DNA of 64,000 nucleotides from Taxawa tesnikishii (nom. ined.) (Eukaryota; Ascomycota; Dothideomycetes; Dothideales), in the NCBI GenBank assembly GCA_030247885.1, contig JAPDRO010000001.1, forward strand, positions 682,001-746,000. The letters are read 5' to 3'. Below are positions 11,940-22,625 of the stretch, one piece after another (positions within the stretch are counted from its first letter, which is position 1; every line of letters starts with the position of its first letter). The translations under genes were made by a program, and so were the position numbers. The notes under the pieces were generated by a model, which did no database searches, was not told the origin of the DNA, and worked only from the letters and a program-made list of their open reading frames with translations.

Positions 11940-12690
11940 TTGAACAGCTGTGCCCCCCGACAGCCGCGGCCCGCATCACTTTCAACCGCCAACGCTGACA
12001 TCACCACACGACATGTCGCGCAATCGGCCGTCTCCGTCTCCGCGTCCTTACGATGGTATAGTTTCGTGTACAGGCTTTGCGGCTGGGCTATCAAGATGCG
12101 GTCGCACAAGCTAGGGTCGAGAGATGCATTCCTTGGCGGTTTAGTGCAGACTACGACAATGTTGGTGTTGGGTTAGGTCAAGACGCGTTCGACAAACAAG
12201 CGGAGGTCCGCAATCGACCGAGAGCTCAGAAACACGTCGATTGGGCGATCGTCCCTACGGGTACCTTCATCAGCTTTCTCTTCGAGGAGGTTTTCGCGTT
12301 GCGGAAGGCCTGCATCGAAGCGAGGCGATCGTTGGGAAGCTGGGAGGATTGATCAGTGTCACCTTCGTTGAGGATGTTGGAGCGTTGACGATGCGAATTC
12401 TGTTTCATACACAGGTTGGGCACCAACTGGTCTATGTGACGGGCGACATTGTTAGCTATGACCGGCTGGCTGAGGTTGTAAGAAGAGTCGCTGCGAAGGA
12501 GGTTGAAAGGCTCCTGTGGGATAAGAACTCCCTGCGTAAGGACCTGAGCAGGAGCCGGCAGGACGCGATGCGCAAGTACGGGATAGCTCTTGCAGCAGGC
12601 AATGGAGTTGCGTGGGAATTGTCAGAAACATACAATGCGCAAAAGGCATACCCGTCGTGGGTGTCGAGCAATGGCTTCATAGCAAGCTAG
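11940..12690 (+). pseudogene. Frame-broken NmrA-like / isoflavone reductase-type NAD(P)-binding gene
   Basis: The family is recognised from three blocks in different frames. They are IVSCTGFAAG (about 12052-12081), the run from QDAVAQARVERCIPWRF through ADYDNVGVG to HVDWAIVPTGTFISFLFEE (about 12095-12290), and ISVTFVEDVGALTMRILF with VYVTGDIVSYDRLAEVV (about 12350-12480). These match the middle and C-terminal parts of fungal NmrA-like reductases, which act on small aromatic or secondary metabolites. The N-terminal Rossmann glycine motif is not visible, and the blocks need at least two frame changes (near 12085 and 12350). One of these could be a missing T, but the first is not explained by one lost base. 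It may therefore be a real pseudogene or a truncated gene with assembly errors. The start given is the left limit of plausible coding sequence. Confidence 0.55.
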
Positions 12691-12861
12691 AGAAGGGCCT
12701 GTGGTTGATATCATAATGAACAGGTCTTCAGTTCTAGCCTGCAAGTCTGCTTGCTCATAAACCCTCGCCCCATCGTACTGAAAGCGAACGCCCTGAACGC
12801 CAAACTCACCGCACCGTGTGCTCGTCCGTGATGGCCGGATCACGACATTCAAGGCACGCTC

Positions 12862-13674
12862 TCAGCTCCTCAAAGCCCTCAGCCTCTCGCCCAGACCATC
12901 CTCTTCCTGCTCCGTAGCACCCATCTTCAGGGCCTGCGCTGGTGTCGCCGCAGCCATCTCATGATTGAGCTCTACGCCAGCTTCGTCTGCCACCTGGCTC
13001 ATCAGCCTGTCCACGTCCTCTTGCGGTGTGCCCACCGCCGTAGCCGAACTCGTCGCGTTTTCATAGTATCCGGTCGCAACATCCAGATCCTCGAACTGCG
13101 TCTCAAAGCGATCCATGACGGCAGATATCTGCGTTCAAAGTGGATGAGTCTCGTGTCCTGACCTTCTTTACAGATGAGCCTGTGTCCTTCGTACCTTCTC
13201 CAGGTCCATAGCCTTCATTGCAGAATCCATGCCCTTGACCACATTCGCCATACTACCCGTCACCTGTCGCATGGTGACAGCGGTCTGTACGCGAGAGCTG
13301 ACGGCATCAATGCGTGAGGCCAAACGCAGCAAATTTAACTTCTCGTTCTGTTTGCGTATTGCATTCTGAGCGTAGATCTTGGCGATGTCGGAGTGGTTCT
13401 GTTGGATGGCCTAGGCTGCTCTGTAAGCCCGTGCCTTGATATCTTTTCCAAGCTCTTGAGCACTACAGCTTATGCGAAAGACGTGTAAGTAACGAGGCTT
13501 GAGGTGTACCTTCTTCAGCTTTGCTTTCTCAGTCTGCTCATCCTTACCGGCCTTTGCTGCTTGCCGGTTGAGTTGCTTTGCAGTGAACTGTTGCAATCAG
13601 CGCGAGTGCAGATTTGTGTATGCCTCAATGTCGCTCACTTTGAGGTTGAAGAGTGCCTTCTCTAGGCCCGACAT
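12862..13674 (-). CDS. did2: ESCRT-III associated protein Did2 (CHMP1 family)
   Basis: This is an ESCRT-III subunit that recruits Vps4 to endosomal filaments and helps their disassembly. Exons are 13674-13639, 13587-13510, 13410-13195 and 13128-12862, giving an intact 198 residues, the usual length for Did2/CHMP1. The sequence starts [12 protein letters not shown] and continues [20 protein letters not shown] and [18 protein letters not shown]. It ends in a MIM1-type Vps4-binding helix ([10 protein letters not shown]). The first intron joins NLK to FTAKQ exactly as expected for the family. The second intron (13509-13411, acceptor CCTAG) is inferred from the [16 protein letters not shown] join. 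Confidence 0.93.
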
Positions 13675-14106
13675 GGTTGAATGTACATATAAGTTACGTG
13701 TCAAGGTATACAACGTAGGTAACTAAGCCCCATGCGCGTGAAGATGGGCAGCACGCGGGGCATGGGCTCGGGCCGGTTTCAGTAGCTTTCGTCACTTCGC
13801 TGGTCGAGTTTCATGTGATAAGTGGATGCACGTACATGCATGCACTCCGTTATACTTGTAAATTTCAAGCGGCAACCATGATACGGAAGCGCGGGAGTAA
13901 AGACGTCTTCACTATGCTCGTTGCTCGATACTTCCTCCTTGGGGTATTAGAGAAAGTCACAGGCTATCCGCATTCACTAGAACCAGCCATCCGCATGCCA
14001 TTTCAAATTCGCAGGGTATCCCGACCGAAGATGCGCCCAAAACTCCATTCATAATCACCTGCCTCGCTCCAGCCACAACGCCTTGTCCCGCCTACAACTT
14101 GGCCTT
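13675..14106. other. Intergenic region, nothing recognised
   Basis: A 430-base spacer between the did2 start and the NC2-beta 3' end. No coding sequence, RNA gene or repeat array was recognised. Confidence 0.6.
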
Positions 14107-14771
14107 CTAGCCCATGGATTCAGACGGTCCGGCGTTGAACTTCTCCGTCGCAGATCGGAAAAGCTCTTCTTGTTGGCGCAGGAGTTCTGCCTCCGACAGA
14201 CCACTCTGCTCTATCTTGGTCTGCTTCTTCTCCCGTGTCTGCACCCGCACTTAGCACGAAGCCGTCCCCGTTCTTGCCAAAGGCATGTACTCACAGCTTG
14301 CTGCGTCTTGAACTGTTGCGCCACCTCTAGAAGATCCGGCACATATTCAGCGAATCCTAGCTCTTCCAGCGCTTTGGTAATGTGTTCGCAGGCAATTGTT
14401 TTCTTCGCGTCTTTCTCCGCAATCTCGTTTGCTTCTGAGGAGATCATGGTGATGAATTCCACGCAGCATTCTATCAAGAGGTCTCGCGATTCTTTGGCGA
14501 AGGTCATGCCAGCGTCGCTCGAGAGGACCTCATTGATGATCTTCTGGACGGTTGCTGAGATACAGTTAACGAACGATCTTTGTTTACTGGCGCAAGCCTA
14601 GAATCCACCAGGTCGCTTATCGAACGTGCGCGGGCCTCGAGGACTGGTGGAGCGTACCTTTGGGTAAAGAGAGGTCGTCGTTGCCTGAGAGGAGGGTCAT
14701 CAGTATCCGCTGCTGTAGTTTTGAGTGGTGACAGTTTGCTTTTGTGTACCTCCAAACTCTCTGTCAGACAT
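14107..14771 (-). CDS. ncb2: Negative cofactor 2 beta subunit (Dr1/Ncb2), histone-fold TBP regulator
   Basis: This subunit of the NC2 complex pairs with NC2-alpha and clamps TBP on promoter DNA, repressing or tuning RNA polymerase II initiation. Exons are 14771-14750, 14684-14658, 14554-14295 and 14238-14107, giving an intact 146 residues. The histone fold is clear: LSLPKATVQKIINEVL, AKESRDLLIECCVEFITMIS, SEANEIAEKDAKKTIACEHI and KALEELGF. The C-terminus has the family pattern EKKQTKIEQSGLSEAELLR and QQEELFRSATEKFNAGP. The first exon is only 22 bases (MSDREFG). No frame errors were seen. Confidence 0.95.
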
Positions 14772-15972
14772 CGTGACTGTCTCTATACCGGAAGACGTTC
14801 TATTTGTTGTCAGCTGCTCAGAAGACTTGAGAGCATGTTCGAGGACAGACAGAGTGATCCTTTCTTATGGTTCGCAACGCGGTCAGTCTTCCGAGTCCTA
14901 CGTTCGCACGCGCACGCGCATTGCTTGGCACGGCTTGGCGAAAGGCTGATCCTTTTAATACGCCCGACTTTCTGCTTTCTGCTTTCTGCATTTTACTTCT
15001 GCTTCTGCTTCTGCTTCTGCTTCTGCTTCGCAATATTGCCTCGCACCAAACATGGCTGGTATGTGTCTCCTCATCTTCATTCGCAACGTCTCCAAGATGA
15101 ACATTCGTGTCGCCCCTATCTTACCAACCGAGCCTTGTGCTCTAGTGGTGATTACCTGTCCAAAGCCAAACGGACTACCTGAGAAATTCTATGCCCCATT
15201 CAAGCGACATCGTCTCTTCTGCTTTCTAGAAGGCTGACTAGCTTTTCACAGATTCCAAGATCTTTAACACTAGCTTGAATGCACATTCTGCTACCCTATG
15301 GCGCAAACTCGGATTTCCTTCAAGCCATGCGCTGACTGAGCAGGACGAAAGTCTTTCTGGAGTGTAATGAAGTTGCCGTTTGATACTGTAGGAGCGAGGA
15401 TCCCAACACTAGAGCTTCATGCCAGTGATGAGGCCGTTGCGCTGTAGCCTTCTGCATTTGCTGCAGCTCGCGACGTGTCCAGCAGGTCAGTTCAGTATTT
15501 CAATCTATTTCTTCTCGAGACAATCTGATGAGCAACAAATGTACTATCAAATACCGACCTTTTATGGGGAATAAAATTTGGTTCGATTACCTGATCTCAA
15601 GCGTGGACATCCTTGTTTGCTATACTCCAGCGTAGTCTTCGCTTGCTGACACGCACGTAGATGTGTGTATACAGATCACGAGAACTACTCCCATATTGCG
15701 GTTCTCTCAATGTATGGATTCTTCAAATTGTATGGTAAGTTTACAAACATGCTTGCAGTGCTCTTCTGTTTCTGGTGCTTATGATGCCAAAAAACATTCC
15801 ATGCTAAGACTGAAGGCCTTTGCCTTTTGCTGTTCAAATGTATTGCTTTTCATCTTTCGACTGAAGCACATCGAACGCAATTTGTCCGGCGCGCATTACT
15901 TTGAAGGCTTGTTAGCTGACTCGGAGAAGGTAGCCCTCCTCTTGCTTCACATTCGCAATCCGTCGCTCCTAG
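14772..15972. other. Intergenic region with a (TTCTGC)n array
   Basis: About 1.2 kb with no recognised gene. A pyrimidine-rich stretch at about 14968-15030 contains CTTTCTGC copies followed by about six TTCTGC units. Open frames at 15052-15237 and 15663-16088 (plus) have no family features, and I do not call them. Confidence 0.55.
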
Positions 15973-16886
15973 TTATGAGTCCTGGAACACGGCGAGCTTC
16001 TCATCGTTCCAACTGCGAACACGTCAGTGGATTTCTGGATACTTTCGAGACCACACCTACCTTAGGAACTTTCCATTCAGCTCTCTAGGAGCATCCAAGG
16101 CCAGTCGGGCCATTACATGGCCCGGTTGTTCGGGTTTCAGAAGGCCTCCGCTCTGCTTGAGATCCGCGAACTTGGCTGCGTCTTTTGCATCCATGTTTTC
16201 GTGGTGGACCTCTCTGATCGCTTTTTGCATATCGGTGTCGACGACCCCAGGTCTTATGGAGACGGTCGTCACATCAGGCTCCTCAGTCGCAAGTGTCATG
16301 GCGAAATGATTCAAGGCAGCTTTCGAGGCTCCGTATGCACCCCAGGTTGCGTAGGCACCTGTTGCAGCGCCGGATGAGCAGAGAACAATGCGACCTTTAG
16401 TTTCGCGGAGCGCCGGCAGACATGCCTTGACCTAGGACATGGCTGATCAACCAAGTCAACAACGTCTCGGTTCACGGACGTACCATGGCGACAGCCGAGA
16501 ACACATTGATGTCGAACAGTGTCCTCCACTCTTCCGCTTCCACCTGACTGACTCTTTTCACCGGGTCAAGGACGCCGTGGTTGATGACAAGCCCGTCCAA
16601 TCTTTTCCAGGTGCTCGTCGCAAGTTCCGCAGCTTTTTGTCCAAGCGAAAGGTCTGACAGATCTCCTGCAAGAGCTTGCACCTGCTGCGGGTACTGCTTG
16701 CCGAGCTGTTCAAGGAGTTCCTTACTGCGGGCAACAACGACCAAGTTACATGGTTGCTTGAGGAGGTAGTGGGCGATAGCAAGGCCGATACCTGAACAAT
16801 GGCTCGTTAGCAAGGCATGTGCTTTCGTAAATTCTATACGCACCTCGGGATGCGCCAGTAAGTATCACGACTTTGTTTGCAGCCAT
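15973..16886 (-). CDS. Short-chain dehydrogenase/reductase (classical SDR)
   Basis: A cytosolic NAD(P)-dependent oxidoreductase of about 253 residues, intact. Exons are 16886-16844, 16791-16484, 16431-16061 and 16012-15973. The cofactor motif is TGASRGIGLAIA, the structural motif is INHG, and the active site is Ser in CSSGAATG with YGASK. The layout resembles the sepiapterin/benzil reductase-like group of fungal SDRs (yeast Irc24-like), but the substrate cannot be told from sequence. The last 40-base exon (SWNDEKLAVFQDS) completes the usual family C-terminus after NGKFL. It is divergent from the FAD oxidoreductase, with 312 bases between the starts. Confidence 0.88.
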
Positions 16887-17198
16887 CTTGGTGTGACAAA
16901 CCTGTGCTTTCGCGTCTTTGCGCGCTGGGGAAAATGTTCGAAAGGTCCCTGCCCCACTAAACCCCGCCGCAATAACGTCACATGCTAGATCCACACCCAG
17001 CCCAGTCTCTACCCAGTTGCCTCACGCCTGTGTTGTTCCCGTATGGGCTCGTCTCATGGCTAACATTCGTGGCGAAAGTTTTTATATAGAAACCCAACAA
17101 ACCTTCTTGTTCAGCGAGGCATTCTCCGTGCCTTTCCCTCCAGTCGCTTCTCTCGCTCCTACATACAAACCAAGTTTTCTGCTCTCGAAGCGCATACC
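16887..17198. promoter_or_regulatory. Divergent promoter region between the SDR and FAD oxidoreductase genes
   Basis: These 312 bases separate two opposite start codons, so both promoters lie here. A TATA-like stretch (TTTATATAGAAA) occurs at about 17080. No other site is assigned. Confidence 0.45.
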
Positions 17199-18532
17199 AT
17201 GGCGCCCATAGTTATTTTGGGCGCTGGTGTAATTGGATGCTCAACCGCCTATTATTTGACCGAATCGCAGTCAGTCGATCCTATGTCTGTGCATCTGATT
17301 GAGGCGTCTCCCGAGTTGTTTGCTTCGGCGTCTGGAAAGGCGGGAGGGTTTCTTGCTTCTGACTGGTTTGGACCGTCTACGGCGTCTCTGGGCGCGCTCT
17401 CTTTTCGTCTGCATGAGAAGCTTGCCCTTGAAAACGACGGGAAAGCGAAATGGGGCTACAGCCCTAGCACAGGCGCATCTTTTACGGAGTCCGACAACAA
17501 GATCGTCGGCAAGGGAGGGGACGACTGGTTAAAAGAGGGCAACAGCCGAGCAGACGTTGCTGCCGAGCATGAATTCCACGAAGGTTCGGGCCCAGCATGG
17601 CTGACGAGACGAAAGGGGGACAACCTAGATGTCATTGCCCAAGATGAGACGGTCGCGCAGGTGGACCCTCTACGTCTGTCTCGATTCCTGCTCGGTGAAT
17701 GCGTGGCGCGTGGCGTTCAATTGCATCAACCGGCCAAGGCGGTCGGTTTGACACAAGACAGCCAGGGCCAGCTCATAGGCGTGAAGTTGCAACAGCAGAC
17801 CGGTACCGAGTCTGAGGGTTCGGACTCTCATTTCTCGAATAGCTGGACACGACTAACACACTCCAGTGCCGTGTACACGCCTCCTCCTCAGCGCCGGTGC
17901 CTGGACACCACGCGTCTTCCAGACCTTGTTTCCTTCATCAAAGCAGCGCATCCCCATCTCACACCTAGCAGGTCACAGCATCGTCGTGCGATCCCCGCGC
18001 TGGACCACCAAGCACGAGGCCAAGGGTTGCCACGCTGTTTTCCCAACCATGCGCAACGGCTTCTCCCCGAGATCTTCAGCAGGATAGGGAACGAAATCTA
18101 TGTCGCGGGCTTGAATGATCCCAGTCTGCCGCTGCCGGAGGTGGCGACAGATGCAAAGATCAGCAGGAAGGACATCGACGAATTGAAGGAGATCAGTCAG
18201 CGCTTACTTTGTCTGCCGGATGACAAGGAGGATTTGGAGGTTATCAGGGAAGGATTGGTGAGTCGAGGAGGAACATTTCAGACCAACACGGCTGACAGCT
18301 CGCTCAGTGCTTCCGACCAGTAACACCAAGAGGGCAGCCTATACTGTGCCGCATACCTGATTCGAAGCTTGGTGGGATCAAAACAAGAGGGAAAGGTGAG
18401 GGCGGTGTGTTTGTTGCAGCAGGACACGGGCCCTGGGGCATCTCTCATTCGCTCGGAACGGGGAAAGTGATGGCAGAAATGATCGAGGGAAAGCCTACCT
18501 CTGCCAATATCAAAGCCCTTGGGATGCAGTAA
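17199..18532 (+). CDS. DAO-type FAD-dependent oxidoreductase
   Basis: A D-amino-acid-oxidase/glycine-oxidase fold flavoprotein of about 406 residues. The ADP-binding motif (VILGAGVIGCSTAYYL) is at residues 5-20, and the C-terminal FAD block (VFVAAGHGPWGISHSLGTG) is near the end. Exons are 17199-17802, 17867-18257 and 18308-18532. Intron 1 (GTACCG...ACTAACACACTCCAG) has a textbook branch point and joins QQQT to PCTRLLLSAGAWTPRVF. One frame break at 18065-18068 (four C) fits a missing C, after which FSPEIFSRIGNEIYVAGL reads on. The overall pattern is closest to fungal Tda3-like oxidoreductases. The substrate is unknown. Confidence 0.85.
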
Positions 18533-19854
18533 GAGCCGGTGCTTGGGTTATGTTTCGTGAACATGGGCTCGCTTCATCCCGCGATGCGCACGCTTCCATG
18601 CCTCCCCGAACATGAGCAGGTTAGCACACGTGACAATCTGGCAAGCTTGCAAAGTGTGCGAAGCAAACGATCGATTTCAGTTCAGATTCCGAGTTGTGTC
18701 TTGCGTTGTATCGCATACGTGTCAGACCTGCGAGTGCCAGATGCGACACAACACAACGGCTGCTACCGGTACATCAGGCGTCCACGCGAAAGCCGATCAG
18801 CGTAGGCGTCTTGATAGCGATAGGATTCAGCTACGTTGGTGATTGGTCATGGCACTCGAGTGGGTTGGCGTAAGGGATGGTGCGCGATACGACGCGGGCG
18901 TGCTACAAGGCGTGCATCCTTTGTGCGGGTGTGAGGTTTGCCGATACGGAATATGGAGCCTGGAGATGGCAGAGTGGTAGACCGGCTGCAGATAGCAGAG
19001 TAGTAGACCGGCTGCAGAGGTTTGCTGACCCGTCTTGTGATAGCGACGATAGTAGAGTAGCAGACGGGAGGAGGCAGCGGGAAGGAAGCGGAGAGGTACG
19101 TGTTGTCGTGATCTGCATACGAGTAGTGTACTATACTGTACTGTACTGTACGGGTAGAGGAGCACTGAGCACTGCGCATTGAGCATTGAGCATTGAGCAT
19201 TGCGCATTGCGCATTGCTGTGCGAGGGTTACATTCGGGATGCAACCAGGGTCCAGGAGACAGGCCTGCTTGGCACGCACGCCAGGTTAAGTTAGCCTTGG
19301 CCATTAGCTCGGGGCACAGTTTTGGCTGGGCCGTCAAAGCCTCTCCCCAGTGTGCTAGTACGCGGTCGGTTGGCAGGAGATAACCCTTGCGGGCAGTGTG
19401 TGTCTTGCCCAATCACAGTCACGGTGAACAGCGAGTGAAGGATGGCGGGCCCTGTCGTACGGCGGCCGTTAGCTGACACGGTGCGCGGTGCGCGGTGCGC
19501 GGCGAGCTAGCTGTCTGTACCCTACTGTGCTGTACTGTACTGTACTGTACTGTACATTCAAACATTTAACATAGACACTGCTCACGCCTTACTTACACCT
19601 TCGCCTTCTCCTCCGCTCCATACCACCTTGCTTCCTCCTCCCCTCCCCTCCCACGCCCACACTCGTGCTCGGCACCCCCTCCATCCACCCTCCCCTTCTC
19701 CCGATCCTCCTCCTCTCTCCTGCAACACTGTGCAATACCGATATCTTTGCGCTGCATCCCACGCGCTTTCTGCAGTGCTGCTAACTGCTCACACCCCTGC
19801 TCACGCGACACTGCTTCGGTGAAGCGGGCGAGACGAGACGCCCTGGCCGAAACG
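18533..19854. other. Intergenic region rich in short tandem repeats
   Basis: About 1.3 kb with no recognised gene. Two near-identical units of about 24 bases (GCAGAGTGGTAGACCGGCTG type) lie at about 18968-19018. CTGTA pentamers lie at about 19131-19153, GAGCATT/GCGCATT heptamers at about 19164-19217, GTGCGCG units at about 19480-19503 and a second CTGTA array at about 19527-19554. It is presumably the promoter region of the Ngt1-like transporter gene. Confidence 0.6.
19164..19217. repeat. Heptamer tandem repeat (GAGCATT / GCGCATT)
   Basis: About seven head-to-tail heptamers, GAGCACT, GCGCATT and GAGCATT, differing at one or two positions. Non-coding. Confidence 0.9.
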
Positions 19855-21583
19855 ATGGAGAAAGCGGCCCCGCACGAAGTCAACTCCACAAACAACTCCT
19901 CCCACGACGAAGACGAACGCGAAATCGGCACTGCGACGGCCGCCCGTCCCAATGGATGGAAGTACAAGGTCTGGAAGCTGGGTCCTGTCACGCTTCCTTG
20001 GTATGCGTCGCCGCCTACGCAGCTCTTCCTCGTTGCCATGGTTTGTTCCACTCTTCCCTTGCCGCCCTGAAACATCACTCATGCCTTCAAAAGACTTGCT
20101 TCCTGTGTCCCGGAATGTTCAACGCCCTGGGCGGTATGGGCGGCGGTGGACAGGTCGACCCGACCGCTGCAAACGATGCCAACGTCGCGCTGTACTCCAC
20201 CTTCTCCGTCGTTGGTAAGTACATCTCGCAAGCCCAATACACGCTTTCCAAACGGACCCGTTGACATATGCTTCCTGGAAGGTTTCGCGGCCGGAACGAT
20301 TGTCAACTGGGCCGGTATCAAATGGTCATTGTCTTTTGGAGGTCTCGGCTATGTCATCTACGTGGCTTCGTTCCTCTCCTACAACCACAACCACAACAAA
20401 GGCTTCAGCATCTTCGCGGGAGCTTTCCTCGGATGCTGCGCTGGTATCCTTTGGTCGGCTCAGGGCGCCATCATGATGTCCTATCCACCCGAAGGCTCCA
20501 AAGGCCGCTACATCTCTTGGTTCTGGATGATCTTCAATCTGGGCGGTGTGATTGGCAGCTTGGTGAGCCTTGACCTCCTCACCTGTGACTCCTTTAGAGA
20601 GATGCTGACTGAGCGCGCAGATCCCTCTTGGTCAGAACATCCATACCACGTCCAATAGCGCCGTTTCTGACGGCACCTACATTGGCTTCATCGTCCTCAC
20701 ATTCGTGGGAGCCTGTTGCGCCTGGGCCCTGGTCGACGCCGACTCTGTTGTTCGCAAAGATGGCTCGCACGTCGTTCTCATGAAGAACCCAACCTTGAAG
20801 ACTGAAGTGGTGGGCCTTTACCAGACACTGCGCTCCGACCCGTATATTGTTACGCTCTTTCCAATGTTTTTCGCATCGAACTGGTTCTACACCTACCAGT
20901 TCAATGACGTGAACCTGGCACAGTTCAACACCCGCACACGTGCGCTTAACAACGTCTTGTATTGGACTTCTCAGATTGTCGGTGCTTTCATCTTTGGCTA
21001 TGGCCTCGACATGCGCTGGTTCAGCCGTACAATGCGTGCCAAGTTAGCCTGGGCTGTACTGTTCCTTTTGACCATGGTTATCTGGGGTGGTGGATATGAT
21101 TTCCAGAAGCAATACACTCGCGCCCTTGTCAACACGGGGGCCGACACCCCAGACGACCCGAGCGACGACTACGTCAAGATGGACTGGACGGACGGAGGCT
21201 ACGTCGGCCCCATGTTCCTGTACATCTTCTACGGAGTCTACGACGCTTGTTGGCAAACGGCCATCTATTGGTACATGGGAGCCCTCACCAACAGCAGCCG
21301 CAAAGCTGCAAACTTTGCGGGTTTTTACAAGGGCATTCAGTCCGCCGGTGCCGTCGTTGTTTGGCGCTTGGACAGCCTTGGCACTTCCTACATGAACATG
21401 TTCGCTTCATCGTGGGGACTTCTTGCTGGCAGCTTAGTAGTTGCTCTTCCCGTCATCCTGATGAGGATCAAGGACCATGTCGACCTGGAAGAGGACCTTA
21501 AGCTCTCCGACGAGACGGTCGCTGATATTGTCGGCGCCAGTCCTGCGGCTCCCGTTGCAAGCACCGCCGCGGAGAAGGTCTGA
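19855..21583 (+). CDS. UNC-93/Ngt1-like MFS transporter, probable N-acetylglucosamine permease of the GlcNAc cluster
   Basis: A polytopic membrane protein of 516 residues with about 11-12 hydrophobic segments, intact. Exons are 19855-20040, 20094-20214, 20282-20562 and 20621-21583. It has the fungal UNC-93-like pattern: LCPGMFNALGGMGGGGQ after the first helix, FAAGTIVNWAGIKWSLSFGG, and a C-terminal NFAGFYKGIQSAGAVVVWRL block. Fungal GlcNAc permeases (Ngt1) are, to my knowledge, MFS proteins related to this group. The next four genes are GlcNAc-use genes, so I infer GlcNAc uptake at the plasma membrane. This is from context; the sequence alone gives only an UNC-93-like transporter. Confidence 0.8.
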
Positions 21584-22625
21584 TCGGCTCAGGACGCGAC
21601 GGCAGCACTTTGGTATGCTTCTGCTTTGAAATTATTGGTTGGGTATCCTGCTTTTCTTTAACATGTGCATGCATGCTAAGAGCACTATGACCAAAATTCC
21701 TACTTGACATGGCGAGCTGTTGAGCCCGCATATATAGGCAAAACTGTTGAGCGAAGGGGTTGCAGCACCATGGCATGACTCCAGCTATACGACCGACCAA
21801 GCTTTTTTGGAAGGCCGTTGAGCGGCATCTCGTGTATAGTTTTGTCCGTATTAGGAATACCATCGTGGCCTAGCGTGAAGGAGCGGATCGTGTCCGGGCG
21901 TGGCGGATAGTACTATGGCAAAGGCGCCGAGGGAAAACACGAACAACGAGGGCAATGATAGGCCATGGCCGCGGCCGCGGCCGCAGCCGCATAACAAGCT
22001 GCCGATACCGGCGCGCAGCTTGTTATGCGACAGCGCTTGTGACGTTACATCCTGAGGTGAAGTGGTTACGCTCGCTGCCTGCACCTTGCACCTCGCAACG
22101 ACGGCAGCCCAGACCAGACCAGGCGAGAGCGAAAAAGCAGCGGCTGGTAGAGGTTGAAGGCGCCCACGCCCACGCCCACGCCCACGCCCACGCCCAGTAA
22201 CGAACGTTGTTCCTTGCTTGGCTGCTGCCCTCTCTGCCCTCTCTGCTCCCCGGCTCCGGCCCATCTCTGCTCTCCCGAGTCTCACCCTCGAACGTGCCGG
22301 TCGGGGGTGCAGGAGCGTGCAGCAAGGCAATCCATCGGATGGCACCCTTCTCACCACACGAGGCGCTATCCCCATGATCCACTACCTGCCGCCGTACTAC
22401 TACCGCCATGCACACACACGTCCACCAGGCCCATTACTGCTACAGACCCCCCGCTCACCCTGCTCATCCAGCTGCTCCACCGCATCCAATCCGCTGCCCA
22501 GAGCCTTTTCTTATGGGCCTGCTCCCTAGAGAGTCCGAGTCCGAGTCCGGCTTCCGCTAAATATCTGTGGTATATCGGCCATCGGCCCAGCTGAGTCTGC
22601 TAGGTCGGCGTACTGCAATCGACCC
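21584..22625. other. Intergenic region with GC-rich simple repeats
   Basis: About 1.0 kb upstream of the hexokinase gene. It holds a GGCCGC repeat at about 21965-21990, about six CCCACG hexamers at about 22159-22198 and a short GAGTCC array at about 22528-22551. No gene was recognised. Confidence 0.6.
22159..22198. repeat. (CCCACG)n microsatellite
   Basis: About six head-to-tail CCCACG hexamers, intergenic, upstream of the hexokinase-like gene. Confidence 0.93.

Noticed and set aside
11528-12109. 193-codon minus-strand open frame
   Set aside because: It crosses a tandem repeat, has no family features, and overlaps the NmrA-like sequence on the other strand.
15663-16088. 141-codon plus-strand open frame
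   Set aside because: No family features or splice structure, and it overlaps the 3' end of the SDR gene.
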